Shown here piece after piece: positions 53,367 to 61,678 of a DNA stretch of 64,000 nucleotides. The position numbers and the translations under genes were made by a program. Below the pieces are notes generated by a model. It searched no databases, had not been told where the DNA came from, and saw only the letters and a program-made list of their open reading frames with translations. The stretch's first letter is position 1. Each line of letters starts with the position of its first letter. This DNA comes from Humitalea rosea. Lineage in GTDB: Bacteria; Pseudomonadota; Alphaproteobacteria; Acetobacterales; Acetobacteraceae. The stretch covers positions 372,001 through 436,000 of the forward strand of contig NZ_QKYU01000001.1 in assembly GCF_003253705.1 (NCBI RefSeq). Direction: 5' to 3'.

Positions 53367-54164
53367 ATGTTGCCTCGCACGCCCCGCCGCCCGCAGTTCT
53401 TCTATACGACCGCGCCCCTGCCCTGCCCGTATCTGGCCGGACGGACGGAGCGGAAAATCGTGACCGAACTGGCCGGCCCGGATGGCGAGGCGCTGCACGA
53501 CCGCCTCTCCCGCGCCGGCTTCCGCCGCAGCCACAACATCGCCTATGCCCCGGTCTGCCCCGGCTGCCAGGCCTGCGTGCCGATCCGCATCCCCGCCGAG
53601 CGCTTCCGGCCGAGCCGCACCCAGCGCCGCATCGCCACCGCGAACCAGGATCTGGTCGCCGAGGAACGCCCGGCGCGGGCCACGGCCGAGCAATTCGCCC
53701 TGTTCCAGCGCTACCAGCAGGCGCGGCACGAGGATGGCGACATGGCGGCCATGGGGTTCTACGACTACCGCGCCATGGTCGAGGACACGCCCATCACCAC
53801 CGGCGTGGTGGAATTCCGCGACGGCTCCGGCCGGTTGATGATGGCCTGCCTGACCGACTGGCTCTCGGATGGGCTGTCGGCGGTCTATTCCTTCTTCGAG
53901 CCCGCCGAGGCCCGCCGCTCGCTGGGCACCCAGGCGATCCTGTGGCTGGTGGAGCGCGCGCGGACGGCGCGGCTGCCTTACGTCTATCTCGGCTATTGGG
54001 TGCCGCAGAGCCGGAAGATGGCCTACAAGGCCGGTTTCCACCCCGCCGAGGTGCTGATCGCCGGCGAATGGCGGCTCTACCGGCCGCCCGCCGAGGCTGG
54101 CGCCAGCCTGGCCGAGGAGGCCCTGCGCCGGCTGACCCCGCTGACCTCCGTGCCGGGCGGGTGA
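53367..54164 (+). CDS. bpt: aspartate/glutamate leucyltransferase (Bpt)
   Basis: N-end-rule aminoacyl-tRNA protein transferase of 265 residues that attaches a hydrophobic residue to N-terminal acidic residues, marking proteins for ClpAP. The cysteine motif reads APVCPGCQACVPIRI near residue 60; DYRAMVEDTP and YLGYWVPQSRKMAYKAGF are typical. Start PRTPRRPQFFYTTAP fits the family. It lies upstream of ycjX-ycjF, 13 nt away. Confidence 0.94.
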   Translation: MLPRTPRRPQFFYTTAPLPCPYLAGRTERKIVTELAGPDGEALHDRLSRAGFRRSHNIAYAPVCPGCQACVPIRIPAERFRPSRTQRRIATANQDLVAEERPARATAEQFALFQRYQQARHEDGDMAAMGFYDYRAMVEDTPITTGVVEFRDGSGRLMMACLTDWLSDGLSAVYSFFEPAEARRSLGTQAILWLVERARTARLPYVYLGYWVPQSRKMAYKAGFHPAEVLIAGEWRLYRPPAEAGASLAEEALRRLTPLTSVPGG

Positions 54165-54177
54165 GCCGGACGCTCCC

Positions 54178-55590
54178 ATGGCCACTGCTGTAACGGGTTT
54201 GCGGGACTGGGCCCTGGCCTCCGCGACGCGGGGGCTGTCGGTGGTGGATCGCGCGCTGAACGAGGAGGATATCCGCCTCGCCATCACCGGGCTGTCGGGC
54301 GCGGGCAAGACGGTGTTCCTCACCTCGCTGATCGCCAACCTGCTGGCCATGGCGCAGGGCCGCGCGACCCTGCCGGCGTTGCAGGCGGTGCTGGACCGGC
54401 ATGGCGGGGGACGCCTGCGCGGGGTGCGGCTGGTGCCACCGGGCGCGGGGGCGACGCCGCCCTTCGACATCGCCGCCAAGCTCGCGGATCTGGCCGGGGA
54501 CAGCCCGCACTGGCCCGCCCGCACCGACCATCTGGCCGAGATCGCGCTGGAGCTGGAGATCGGCCCGCGCGGCGGCATGCTCGGCCAGATGCGTGGCTTC
54601 GTCGGCGTGCGGCGGCTGCGGCTGCGGCTGCTCGACTACCCCGGCGAATGGCTGCTGGACCTGCCGATGCTCGGCCAGGGTTTTTCGGCGTGGTCGCGCG
54701 AGACCCTCGCTTTGCTGCGCCAGTCGCCACGGGCGGAGGCGGCGCGGCCGTTCCTCGACTACCTCGGCCAGATCGACGGGCGCCGGCAGGCGGAGGAGGC
54801 GCTGGTCCGCCGCGGCCACCGCCTCTACCGCGAGGCGCTGGCCCGCGCCCAGGCCGAGCACGGGCTGCGCTGGCTGCAACCTGGGCGGTTCCTCGCCCCC
54901 GGGCCGGGGGTGGAGCAGCCCTTCCTGTGGTTCTTCCCGATCGAGGGCGCGGGTGGCCCAGGCTCCATGATCGCGCTGATGAGCCGGCGCTTCGAGGCCT
55001 ATCGCGCCGACATGCGCTCCCGGCTTGAGGCCTTGCGCGGCTTCGACCGCCGCATCGTGCTGGTCGATGTGCTGGGGGCGCTCGCCGCCGGCCGCGCCGC
55101 CTTCGAGGACACCGAGCGCGCCATCGCCGCCATCGGCGCTGCGCTCGGCGGCGGGCGCTGGTTCGGGCGGGCGGCGCAAGTCGCCTTCGTCGCGACCAAG
55201 GCCGACCACGTGCCGGAATTGGAACGCGCCAATCTGCGCGAATTGCTGAAGAGCATGGCGGAGTCGGGGGCCGGATCGGGGGCCGGGCCGGTGGCGGGGG
55301 CGAGCTTCCATGTCGCGGCCGCCATCGTCTCCACCACCGATGGCTGGGCCGACCGGCCGGATGGGCAGCGCGAGGATGTGGTCTGGGGCCGGGTGCTGGG
55401 CGAGGCCGCCCCGCGCGCCTATCGCGTCGGCAGCGTGCCGATCCGCCAGCCGCCCGCCGGCTTCTGGTCCGGCCGCAGTTTTCGGCTGCCGATCTTCACC
55501 CCACCCTCGATCGACCCGAGCGGGGCGACAGGGGTGCCGCATCTGGGGCTCGACACGCTGCTCGCCGATGTGATCGGGGACCGGCTGTGA
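54178..55590 (+). CDS. ycjX: YcjX-family P-loop protein
   Basis: Stress-associated predicted GTP-binding protein of 470 residues. The P-loop ITGLSGAGKTVFLTSL sits near residue 37, a G3-like LLDYPGEWLLDLP near residue 147, and a base-contact motif VATKADHVPE near residue 340. It overlaps ycjF by GTGA; the pair is a conserved operon in many proteobacteria and links to envelope stress. No membrane segment. Confidence 0.93.
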   Translation: MATAVTGLRDWALASATRGLSVVDRALNEEDIRLAITGLSGAGKTVFLTSLIANLLAMAQGRATLPALQAVLDRHGGGRLRGVRLVPPGAGATPPFDIAAKLADLAGDSPHWPARTDHLAEIALELEIGPRGGMLGQMRGFVGVRRLRLRLLDYPGEWLLDLPMLGQGFSAWSRETLALLRQSPRAEAARPFLDYLGQIDGRRQAEEALVRRGHRLYREALARAQAEHGLRWLQPGRFLAPGPGVEQPFLWFFPIEGAGGPGSMIALMSRRFEAYRADMRSRLEALRGFDRRIVLVDVLGALAAGRAAFEDTERAIAAIGAALGGGRWFGRAAQVAFVATKADHVPELERANLRELLKSMAESGAGSGAGPVAGASFHVAAAIVSTTDGWADRPDGQREDVVWGRVLGEAAPRAYRVGSVPIRQPPAGFWSGRSFRLPIFTPPSIDPSGATGVPHLGLDTLLADVIGDRL

Positions 55591-56513
55591 GCGGCTTCCG
55601 CCCCGGTTTTTCCGATGAGCCGCCGCCACCGCAGCGCGAGCCGGTGCTGGAGCCGGGCTTTGTCGAGACCACGACGCCCGCCCCCGCCGCGCCGGACTGG
55701 AGCCCCGCGAGCACCGCACCGCCCGCGACCGGGGTCGGCGCGCTGGGCTGGATCGCGGGCGGGCTGTGCCTGCTGCTCGGCGGCAGCCTGGTGATGTCGA
55801 TGATCGGCTTCGCCATGGACCAGATGGCGCGCTCGCCCACGCTCGGCTTCGTCACCTTGGGCGTGCAGGCGGCGGCGGTGCTGGCCCTCGGCGCCGGGGC
55901 GGGGATGGAGCTGCGGGCATGGCGCCGGCTGCGGCTGGTCGATGGGCTGCGCCTCGCGCTGACCGATCCCGCGATGCCGCTGGAGACCGCGCGGGCGGCG
56001 GCGATCGACTGGCTGGATCTGCTCGGGGCCCGGCTGCCAGAGGTGGCGATCACCCGCCAGGCGCTGCTGGACTGCACCAGCATCGCGGAGCTGCGCGCCA
56101 TGCTCGACCACCGCGCCATCGCGCCGCTGCAAGAGCAGTCCAGGCGCGCCGGCGAACGGGCCGGGTTGCAGGGCGCGGCGCTGGTCGCCATCGCGCCCTC
56201 CCCGGCGCTGGACGGGCTGGTCGCGGGGGTGCGGGGGCTGGTGCTGCTGCGCGAGGTCGCGGCGATCCACGGGCTGCGGCCGGGGCTCAGCGTCACCATC
56301 GGGCTGTTGCGGCGGGTCGCGCATACCGCCCTCGGGGTCGCGGCGGTGGATGTGGCGGCGGCTTCGGCGGCGGATTACGCGCTCGGCGCCATGCCCGGGG
56401 TGAAGCATATCGCGGCGGCCGTGCCGGGCGCCGGGCTGACCGCGCGCAGGCTGTACCGGCTGGCGCTGGCGGTGGCCGAGGCCTGTTCGCCGCGGGGCGA
56501 TTTCACCCGGTGA
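55587..56513 (+). CDS. ycjF: YcjF/DUF697-family membrane protein
   Basis: Inner-membrane protein of 308 residues starting at GTG 55587. A proline-rich cytoplasmic N-terminus (residues 1-45) precedes two membrane segments around residues 50-75 and 85-105. The C-terminal part contains LRPGLSVTIGLLRRVAHTALG and the glycine/alanine-rich DUF697 helices. It pairs with YcjX. Transcription probably ends at the double hairpin after the stop. Confidence 0.9.
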   Translation: MSGFRPGFSDEPPPPQREPVLEPGFVETTTPAPAAPDWSPASTAPPATGVGALGWIAGGLCLLLGGSLVMSMIGFAMDQMARSPTLGFVTLGVQAAAVLALGAGAGMELRAWRRLRLVDGLRLALTDPAMPLETARAAAIDWLDLLGARLPEVAITRQALLDCTSIAELRAMLDHRAIAPLQEQSRRAGERAGLQGAALVAIAPSPALDGLVAGVRGLVLLREVAAIHGLRPGLSVTIGLLRRVAHTALGVAAVDVAAASAADYALGAMPGVKHIAAAVPGAGLTARRLYRLALAVAEACSPRGDFTR

Positions 56514-56636
56514 GGCCGATTACGTAACGTATATTACGATCTAAGTCCTCACGCTCGGCGGCAGCGAGCTGGCGTGCTCTACCGCCTCTCGGATGACGAG
56601 TTGCTTGCCCTCGCCCATTTCCTATCGCGGCAGCAC
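56514..56636 (+). other. A+T-rich segment and orphan ORF tail
   Basis: TACGTAACGTATATTACG just after the ycjF stop is unusually A+T-rich for the window and partly palindromic. A following frame, open to a TAG at 56636-56638, encodes GVLYRLSDDELLALAHFLS, which looks like a real protein C-terminus (the ends of some ArsR regulators or c-type cytochromes look similar) without a gene. It may be the remnant of a deleted gene. Confidence 0.4.
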
Positions 56637-56645
56637 TAGGGGGGT

Positions 56646-56698
56646 CTGGGGCCTCAGGCCCCAGCGGGGTTCCAGGGGCTGGCCCCTGGCTTTTCTTT
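56646..56698 (+). terminator. double-hairpin terminator element (copy 1)
   Basis: Hairpin 1: CTGGGGCCT (56646-56654) with AGGCCCCAG (56656-56664). Hairpin 2: CCAGGGGC (56672-56679) with GCCCCTGG (56682-56689), then CTTTTCTTT. It lies between convergent ycjF and parC and should stop ycjF transcription. It shares its layout with two further elements in the next 3.5 kb. Confidence 0.75.
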
Positions 56699-58931
56699 AC
56701 CCCCCGAACTTCCCACTCTTCGGGAACCCGCTCGGCGGCATCCGCCCCGCGCTGCCGCGCGCGCCCAGCCAGTTGGTCAGATCCCGTTCCACCCGCAGCT
56801 TTTCCCCGAGCTTCCAGGACAGCCCATCGGCGAGGCGGAAGGCCTTGGCATCCGCCATCCCGCCATCCTTGTAGGCCTGCAACCGCACCCCCGCGCCGCG
56901 CTGCATCCGCGGCACCTGCTCCAGCGGGAAGGCGAGCATCTTGCGGTTCTCGCCGATCACCGCGAGGTGGTCGGCATCGCCAAGCCGCAGGCAGAGCGAC
57001 GCCTCCACCCCGGGATCGACATTCAGCAGCGTCTTGCCGGTGCGCTTCTCGGCCAGCAAATCCTCGGAGCCGGTGAGGAAGCCGCGCCCGTCCTGCCGCG
57101 CCAGCAGGAAGGTCTCGCCTGGCTTCCAGACGAAGAACGTGACCACCGAATCCTCCTGCGCGAGGTCCAGCAGCAGCCGCACCGGCTGCCCGTCGCCGCG
57201 CCCGCGCGGGATGGTATCGGCCTTGATGGTATAGGCGCGGCCGTTGGTGGCGAAGAGGGTGAGGCGGTCCGTGGTCTCGCAGGGCACCAGGATCTGCACC
57301 CGGTCGCCGTCCTTGACCTTCACCTCCGCATCCGGCGCCAGCGTGCCCTTCTGGGCGCGGATCCAGCCCTTCTCGGAGAGGATGACGGTGATCGCCTCGC
57401 GCTCGATGAAGGCGCCCTCGTCCAGCACGACCGGATCGGGCAGGTCGCCGATGTCGGTGCGGCGGCGGCCGATCTCGGTGGTCTCGCCGAAGGCTTTGCG
57501 CGTCGCCTCGATCTCGCGGCCGATCTTCTGCCACTGCTTCTTCGGGTCTTCGAGCAGGGACCGCAGCGCCGCCCCCTCGGTCGAGAGCTTCTCGTGCTCC
57601 TTCTTGATCTCCATCTCCTCCAGCTTGCGCAGGGAGCGCAGCCGCATGTTCAGGATGGCTTCGGCCTGGATGTCGGAGAGGGAGAAGGTGCGCATCAACT
57701 GCGCCTTGGGCTCGTCCTCCTCGCGGATGATGCGGATCACCTCATCGAGGTTGAGATAGGCGATGAGCATGCCGGCCAGGATCTCCAGCCGCCGCTCGAT
57801 CGCCGAGAGCCGGTACTGGCTGCGCCGGACCAGCACGACCTGGCGATGGTCGAGCCAGGCGCGCAGCACCTCCTTCAGCCCCATGACGCGCGGGATGCGG
57901 CTGGCATCCAGCACGTTCATGTTCAGCGACAGCCGGCTTTCCAGCGCGGTCGCGCGGAACAGGCTTTCCATCAGATGCGCGGGCTCGATGGTGCGGGAGC
58001 GGGGCTCGAACACCAGCCGCACCTTGTCGGTGCTCTCGTCGCGCAGATCGGCGAGCAGCGGGAGCTTCTTCTCCTCCAGCAGCGCCGCGATCTGCTCGAC
58101 CAGCCGCGACTTTTGCACCTGGTAGGGGATCTCGGTGACGACGATGGACCACAACCCGTTCTTGCCGCGCTCCACCGCCCAGCGCGCGCGCAGCCGGAAG
58201 CCGCCGCGGCCGGTGGCATAGGCCTCGCGCATCGACTCCTTGGATTCCACCAGCAGCCCGCCGGTCGGGAAATCGGGGCCTTGGATGTGCTCCAGCAGCG
58301 CGTCGAGCGGGGCATCGGGGGTCTTCACCAGCACCAGCGCCGCGGCCAGAAGCTCGCCGGCGTTGTGTGGCGGGATGGAGGTCGCCATGCCGACCGCGAT
58401 GCCGTTCGAGCCATTGGCCAGCAGGTTCGGAAAACCCGAGGGCAGGACCAGCGGTTCCTGTTCCTCGCCATCATAGGTGGCGCGGAAATCCACCGCATCC
58501 TGGTCGATGCCGTCGAGCATCGCGGCCGCGACCTCGGTCAGCCGCGCCTCGGTGTAGCGCATGGCCGCGGGGTTATCGCCGTCGATATTGCCGAAGTTGC
58601 CCTGGCCCTCGACCAGCATGTAGCGGGCGGCGAAATCCTGGGCGAGGCGGACCATGGCATCGTAGATCGAGCTGTCGCCATGCGGATGGTATTTGCCCAT
58701 CACGTCGCCGACGATGCGGGCGCATTTCTTGAAGCCGGTGTTGGGGTCGAGCTTGAGCTGATGCATCGCCCAGAGCAGCCGCCGATGCACGGGCTTCAGC
58801 CCGTCGCGCACATCCGGCAGCGAGCGCGCGGTGATGGTGGAGAGGGCATAGGCGAGGTAGCGCTCGCTCAGTGCCTCGGCGAGCGGAGTCTCGCGAATGC
58901 CGTCGGTGCGGGGGATCAGGTCATCGGGCAT
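56697..58931 (-). CDS. parC: DNA topoisomerase IV subunit A
   Basis: Type IIA topoisomerase subunit of 744 residues that decatenates chromosomes with ParE. The breakage-reunion domain has [19 protein letters not shown] (quinolone-determining region) and the active Tyr in [10 protein letters not shown]. The C-terminal beta-pinwheel follows from about residue 490. Length and motifs are normal, and the Ser and acidic positions of the quinolone region look wild-type. It is 43 bp downstream of folK on the same strand. Confidence 0.96.
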   Translation of the reverse strand: MPDDLIPRTDGIRETPLAEALSERYLAYALSTITARSLPDVRDGLKPVHRRLLWAMHQLKLDPNTGFKKCARIVGDVMGKYHPHGDSSIYDAMVRLAQDFAARYMLVEGQGNFGNIDGDNPAAMRYTEARLTEVAAAMLDGIDQDAVDFRATYDGEEQEPLVLPSGFPNLLANGSNGIAVGMATSIPPHNAGELLAAALVLVKTPDAPLDALLEHIQGPDFPTGGLLVESKESMREAYATGRGGFRLRARWAVERGKNGLWSIVVTEIPYQVQKSRLVEQIAALLEEKKLPLLADLRDESTDKVRLVFEPRSRTIEPAHLMESLFRATALESRLSLNMNVLDASRIPRVMGLKEVLRAWLDHRQVVLVRRSQYRLSAIERRLEILAGMLIAYLNLDEVIRIIREEDEPKAQLMRTFSLSDIQAEAILNMRLRSLRKLEEMEIKKEHEKLSTEGAALRSLLEDPKKQWQKIGREIEATRKAFGETTEIGRRRTDIGDLPDPVVLDEGAFIEREAITVILSEKGWIRAQKGTLAPDAEVKVKDGDRVQILVPCETTDRLTLFATNGRAYTIKADTIPRGRGDGQPVRLLLDLAQEDSVVTFFVWKPGETFLLARQDGRGFLTGSEDLLAEKRTGKTLLNVDPGVEASLCLRLGDADHLAVIGENRKMLAFPLEQVPRMQRGAGVRLQAYKDGGMADAKAFRLADGLSWKLGEKLRVERDLTNWLGARGSAGRMPPSGFPKSGKFGG

Positions 58932-58974
58932 ATGATGTTCGCGCTTCGTTCACGGATTCATTCTCGGCCCCGGC

Positions 58975-59478
58975 TTACACCACCAGGGGGCGCATGGCGA
59001 CCGGGGCGAGCAGCGCCAGCATCTCCGCCGCCGTCGCGCCGGTGACGGGGTGGCGCCAGTCGGGCGCGACCTCGGCCAGGGGCACCAGGACGAAGCGGCG
59101 CAGATGCGCGCGGGGATGCGGCAGGATCGGGTCGGGCGCTGCGCGGAGCAGATCGCCGATCGCGATCAGATCCAGGTCCAGCGTCCGGGGCGCGTTGAGC
59201 CAGGGGCGGATTCGGCCGGCCGCCGCCTCGATCGCCTGGGTGGCGGCCAAGAGGGCCACGGGCTCCACCTCCCCCGCCAGGCGGAGGACGGCATTCACGT
59301 AATCCGGGCTGCCGGGCGGCTCGGAGGGGGTTTGCCAGAAGCGGGAGAGGGTGACGCGGCGCAGGCCGGGCAGCGCCTCCAGCGCCGCGACGGCGCGGGT
59401 GAGGGTGACGGCGGGGGGCGCGCCATCCGGCCCGGGGAGGTTGGCGCCGAGGGCCACCAGGATCATGTCGCTTCGCAT
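58975..59478 (-). CDS. folK: HPPK, folate biosynthesis pyrophosphokinase
   Basis: 2-amino-4-hydroxy-6-hydroxymethyldihydropteridine pyrophosphokinase of 167 residues, one step before dihydropteroate synthase. It contains LVALGANLPGPDGAP, SRFWQTPSEPPGSPDYVNAV and the ATP/Mg motif PRTLDLDLIAIGD. ATG 59478 has AGAGGGG 7 nt upstream. It precedes parC. Confidence 0.93.
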   Translation of the reverse strand: MRSDMILVALGANLPGPDGAPPAVTLTRAVAALEALPGLRRVTLSRFWQTPSEPPGSPDYVNAVLRLAGEVEPVALLAATQAIEAAAGRIRPWLNAPRTLDLDLIAIGDLLRAAPDPILPHPRAHLRRFVLVPLAEVAPDWRHPVTGATAAEMLALLAPVAMRPLVV

Positions 59479-59579
59479 GGCCAGCCCCTCTTGATGCTGC
59501 GCTTATGCCCGATGCTCCGATCCGCGACTGCCCCCTCTGCACCCGCCTTTCATGCCGCGAACAAACTCGCGCGGCTCGG

Positions 59580-59633
59580 TGGGAGGGCGTCGCCCTCCCA
59601 CCCCCTCCCACCAGGAAACTGAGAGTTTCCTGG
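59580..59633 (-). repeat. double-hairpin element (copy 2, reversed)
   Basis: Stem TGGGAGGGCG (59580-59589) with CGCCCTCCCA (59591-59600), and CCAGGAAACT (59611-59620) with AGTTTCCTGG (59624-59633). Arms of 10 bp each are perfect. Read on the minus strand the order matches copies 1 and 3. It lies between divergent folK and the WWED-repeat gene. Confidence 0.75.
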
Positions 59634-59671
59634 ACCTTCCACGGGAGCAGCGCCTTGTGTCCGGGAACGGA

Positions 59672-60073
59672 ATGGATAGCGTCATGCCACTGCGAAGGGT
59701 GACGGCGGGTCAGGCGGAACTGCGGGCGAAGTGGTGGGAGGACTGGTGGGAGGACTGGTGGGAGGACTGGTGGGAAGCGGGTTGGTCCTGGGACGGGCTG
59801 GCCAGCAAGCCGGTTGGGGAGTCGGGCAACACGATCCTTGCTGGGCGGCGTGGCGAGCAAACCCTTCGAGACTACTGGCTACGTGACGCCACAACAGGTG
59901 ATCCGAAGGATGAGGAGGCGCTGGCACGAGACGGCGAACTGATCGAGGGGCCGGACGGCAAGCGATGGCACCTCGCACATGTCCCCTTGCTCACCACGTT
60001 CGAATCTGTCCTTGCCCTCACGACGATCTTCCTTGCCGGCCTCGCCATCCGCCGTCGTTTCCAGATCACATGA
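59672..60073 (+). CDS. small WWED-repeat protein with C-terminal membrane helix
   Basis: Unusual 133-residue protein I cannot name. After a short basic start come three tandem WWED tetrapeptides and WWEA (residues about 21-36), then WSWDGLASKPV, LRDYWLRDATTG and ELIEGPDGKRWHLAHVPL, acidic and aromatic-rich. The last 25 residues (FESVLALTTIFLAGLAI then RRRF) form a membrane helix with a basic tail. The segments after the repeat look like a small Trp-rich domain, so the repeat is probably an expansion of a single WWED-like unit. ATG 59684 is an alternative start. Confidence 0.6.
   Translation: MDSVMPLRRVTAGQAELRAKWWEDWWEDWWEDWWEAGWSWDGLASKPVGESGNTILAGRRGEQTLRDYWLRDATTGDPKDEEALARDGELIEGPDGKRWHLAHVPLLTTFESVLALTTIFLAGLAIRRRFQIT
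59732..59779 (+). repeat. 12-bp in-frame tandem repeat, 4 copies
   Basis: TGGTGGGAGGAC at 59732-59743, 59744-59755 and 59756-59767 is perfect; the fourth copy (59768-59779) differs at its 3' end. It encodes WWED three times and WWEA, so copy number changes would keep the frame. Confidence 0.92.
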
Positions 60074-60085
60074 ATCGGGGGAGGT

Positions 60086-60140
60086 GCAGGAACATCAGGT
60101 TCCTGCCGGGGGGTTCGGGGGGCAGCGCCCTCCGATCTTT
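60086..60140 (+). terminator. double-hairpin terminator element (copy 3)
   Basis: GCAGGAAC (60086-60093) pairs with GTTCCTGC (60099-60106); GGGGGGC (60117-60123) pairs with GCCCTCC (60127-60133, one G-U), followed by GATCTTTTC. It separates the convergent WWED-repeat and DUF3830 genes. Confidence 0.7.
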
Positions 60141-60554
60141 TCACCCCGCCCGGAAGGTAATCGCCTTGTTCCCGTCCCACAGCACCGACCGCCCGATCTT
60201 CGCCAGCCGGTCCAGCCCCTCGGTGATGGTCAGGAAGTGGTTCCCCGCAAGCTGCCCGGCCTTGCTGGAAAAGCAGCAGGGGCCATAGGCGATCAGGATC
60301 TCCGTCTCCGACACGCCGCCCGGATAGACGATGACCTGGCCCGGCGCCGGATGGCTCGTGGCGTTCTCGAAGCCGAGGCCGAGGTCGCGTTCGCCCATCG
60401 GGATCCAGCAGGCCTCGCCGCTCCAGCGGACATGGATGATGCGGTCGCTGAAGGGCAGCAATTCGCGAAAGCGCGCGCAGGTCTTGGGCGCGTCGGCCTC
60501 CTGGAAGGTGGCGTTGAAAAGCTCGCCGGCAATGTCGATCACGATGTCAGCCAC
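60141..60554 (-). CDS. DUF3830 family protein
   Basis: Cyclophilin-like fold protein of 137 residues of the DUF3830 family. Characteristic segments are DAPKTCARFRELLPF, HVRWSGEACWIPM, NATSHPAPGQVIVYPGG and SETEILIAYGPCCFSSKAG. The GTG start at 60554 has GGGGGA about 8 nt upstream. Function is not established; relatives often sit near amide hydrolases and carboxylate uptake genes, which fits the wider window but not its immediate neighbours. Confidence 0.85.
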   Translation of the reverse strand: MADIVIDIAGELFNATFQEADAPKTCARFRELLPFSDRIIHVRWSGEACWIPMGERDLGLGFENATSHPAPGQVIVYPGGVSETEILIAYGPCCFSSKAGQLAGNHFLTITEGLDRLAKIGRSVLWDGNKAITFRAG

Positions 60555-60767
60555 GCTGTCTGTCCCCCAGGGCAGGAAAGTGGTGGGGGTTAGACGAAGG
60601 CGGGCGGTCAGGCCAGTACGCGATTGCGTGCCCATGGCCCCGGGGCAGTGGTTTTGCCCTCGGCGCATTTTCTCTTTCCCCAGGTTTCACGCGCCGTTGC
60701 GCCCGACTGGGCAAAATGTTGTTCTGCGCGCCCGCGGCCGCGGGCGCGCCGCCAGGGAGAAGATTTG

Positions 60768-61460
60768 TTGGCTACCACGGATCTGATCTTCAGCCTTGGT
60801 CCGAACTGCCGCAATGCATGGAATTTGCGGCACCAGTTCAAGGTTGATCGTGCCTATCCCTTCGACTGGTGGATCACACCGGCAAAGTCGATGCTGAGCC
60901 TGCTCGACCGTGACCGCAGCTTCGGGGTCAGCCGCGAGGATCTCGTCATCTCCGTCCCCGGGCCCACCGGGAATACCGTCTACAACCGGCGGCTGAACCT
61001 GCTCCACCACCATGATTTCGCCCGGGTGAACAATATTGTCGAGGTCGTGACGGACGCGGAGATCGAGCAGATCAATGCCAAATACACCGCCCTGTTCGCG
61101 CGCTTCTGGGAAGATCTGGACCGGGCCGAGCATCCCGTCGCGGTGCTGAACGGGATCGCGCGTGGCTGGCCCTCCGGCTACCTCCCGGGCGAGGCGGATC
61201 CCGCGTTGAATGGGCACATCGAACCGCAGGCGCTTGTGGACGCCCTGCGCGCGCGACTGGGGGCGAAGCTGCGCGTCGTCATCATCGATCTGGGCGAGGA
61301 AAGCCACCAGCGCCTCGACGGCGGCGATGTCGTCCGCCTGCCCGATCTCGGCACGCGCGACGAGCTTCCGGAGTATCTCAACTGGGTCGAGCCCGTTCAT
61401 GTGTTCCGCGAAGCCTATCAGCGGCTTGGCTTCGCACCCGCGCTGCCGCCGGTGAGCTGA
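60768..61460 (+). CDS. DUF1796 putative cysteine peptidase
   Basis: Protein of about 230 residues with a papain-like pattern: IFSLGPNCRNAWNLR with the presumed nucleophile Cys near residue 14, AYPFDWWITPAKSML near residue 31, and a His-containing NLLHHHDFARV near residue 80. These match DUF1796, predicted cysteine peptidases or transglutaminase-like enzymes. No ATG is available; TTG 60768 with GGGAG 8 nt upstream is my choice (TTG 60765 also possible). It is divergent from the DUF3830 gene. Confidence 0.8.
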   Translation: MATTDLIFSLGPNCRNAWNLRHQFKVDRAYPFDWWITPAKSMLSLLDRDRSFGVSREDLVISVPGPTGNTVYNRRLNLLHHHDFARVNNIVEVVTDAEIEQINAKYTALFARFWEDLDRAEHPVAVLNGIARGWPSGYLPGEADPALNGHIEPQALVDALRARLGAKLRVVIIDLGEESHQRLDGGDVVRLPDLGTRDELPEYLNWVEPVHVFREAYQRLGFAPALPPVS

Positions 61461-61469
61461 GCCTTTTCA

Positions 61470-61678
61470 AGGCGGGTGGCGGCCAGCGCCTGCAACCCCT
61501 CCTATTGCGGCGTGTAGCTGCAGTAGGAGGCGGTGTTCACCACCAGCACCGGGCCCCGCCCGCGCCAGGCGGCGAGCGGCAGGGCGCCGCCTTCCAGCGC
61601 CGGCAGGGAGAAGTCGTAGAGGCTCGGGGTGCCCGCCCCCGCCGACCCGCCGCTCAGGAAGACCAGCGCCGCGCGAAC
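61470..61678 (-). pseudogene. glutathione peroxidase remnant
   Basis: Read from the sulfite-oxidase-like stop, the frame encodes SLYDFSLPALEGGALPLAAW and VLVVNTASYCSYTPQ, the N-terminal part of a glutathione peroxidase including the active Cys of the NTASxC motif. A TAG at 61502-61504 replaces the Tyr codon expected in TPQYEGLQAL. Past it EGLQALAATRLEKA still matches weakly, then homology ends before the DUF1796 gene. There is no start codon in frame. So the gene lost its start, gained a stop and lost its 3' two-thirds. Confidence 0.8.

Noticed and set aside
56967-59045. 692-residue plus-strand frame opposite parC
   Set aside because: parC is certain; the opposite frame is antisense composition only.
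59503-59685. 60-residue minus-strand ORF over the double hairpin
   Set aside because: Its residues are simply the translation of the hairpin element; no ribosome site or homology.
60624-60767. N-terminal extension of the DUF1796 protein
   Set aside because: Composition is non-coding and the family begins at the SLGPNC region; TTG 60768 has a ribosome site.
61502-61678. Selenocysteine or read-through glutathione peroxidase
   Set aside because: The active position is an ordinary Cys codon; the interrupting codon is TAG at a Tyr position, the start is absent and the 3' part is missing.
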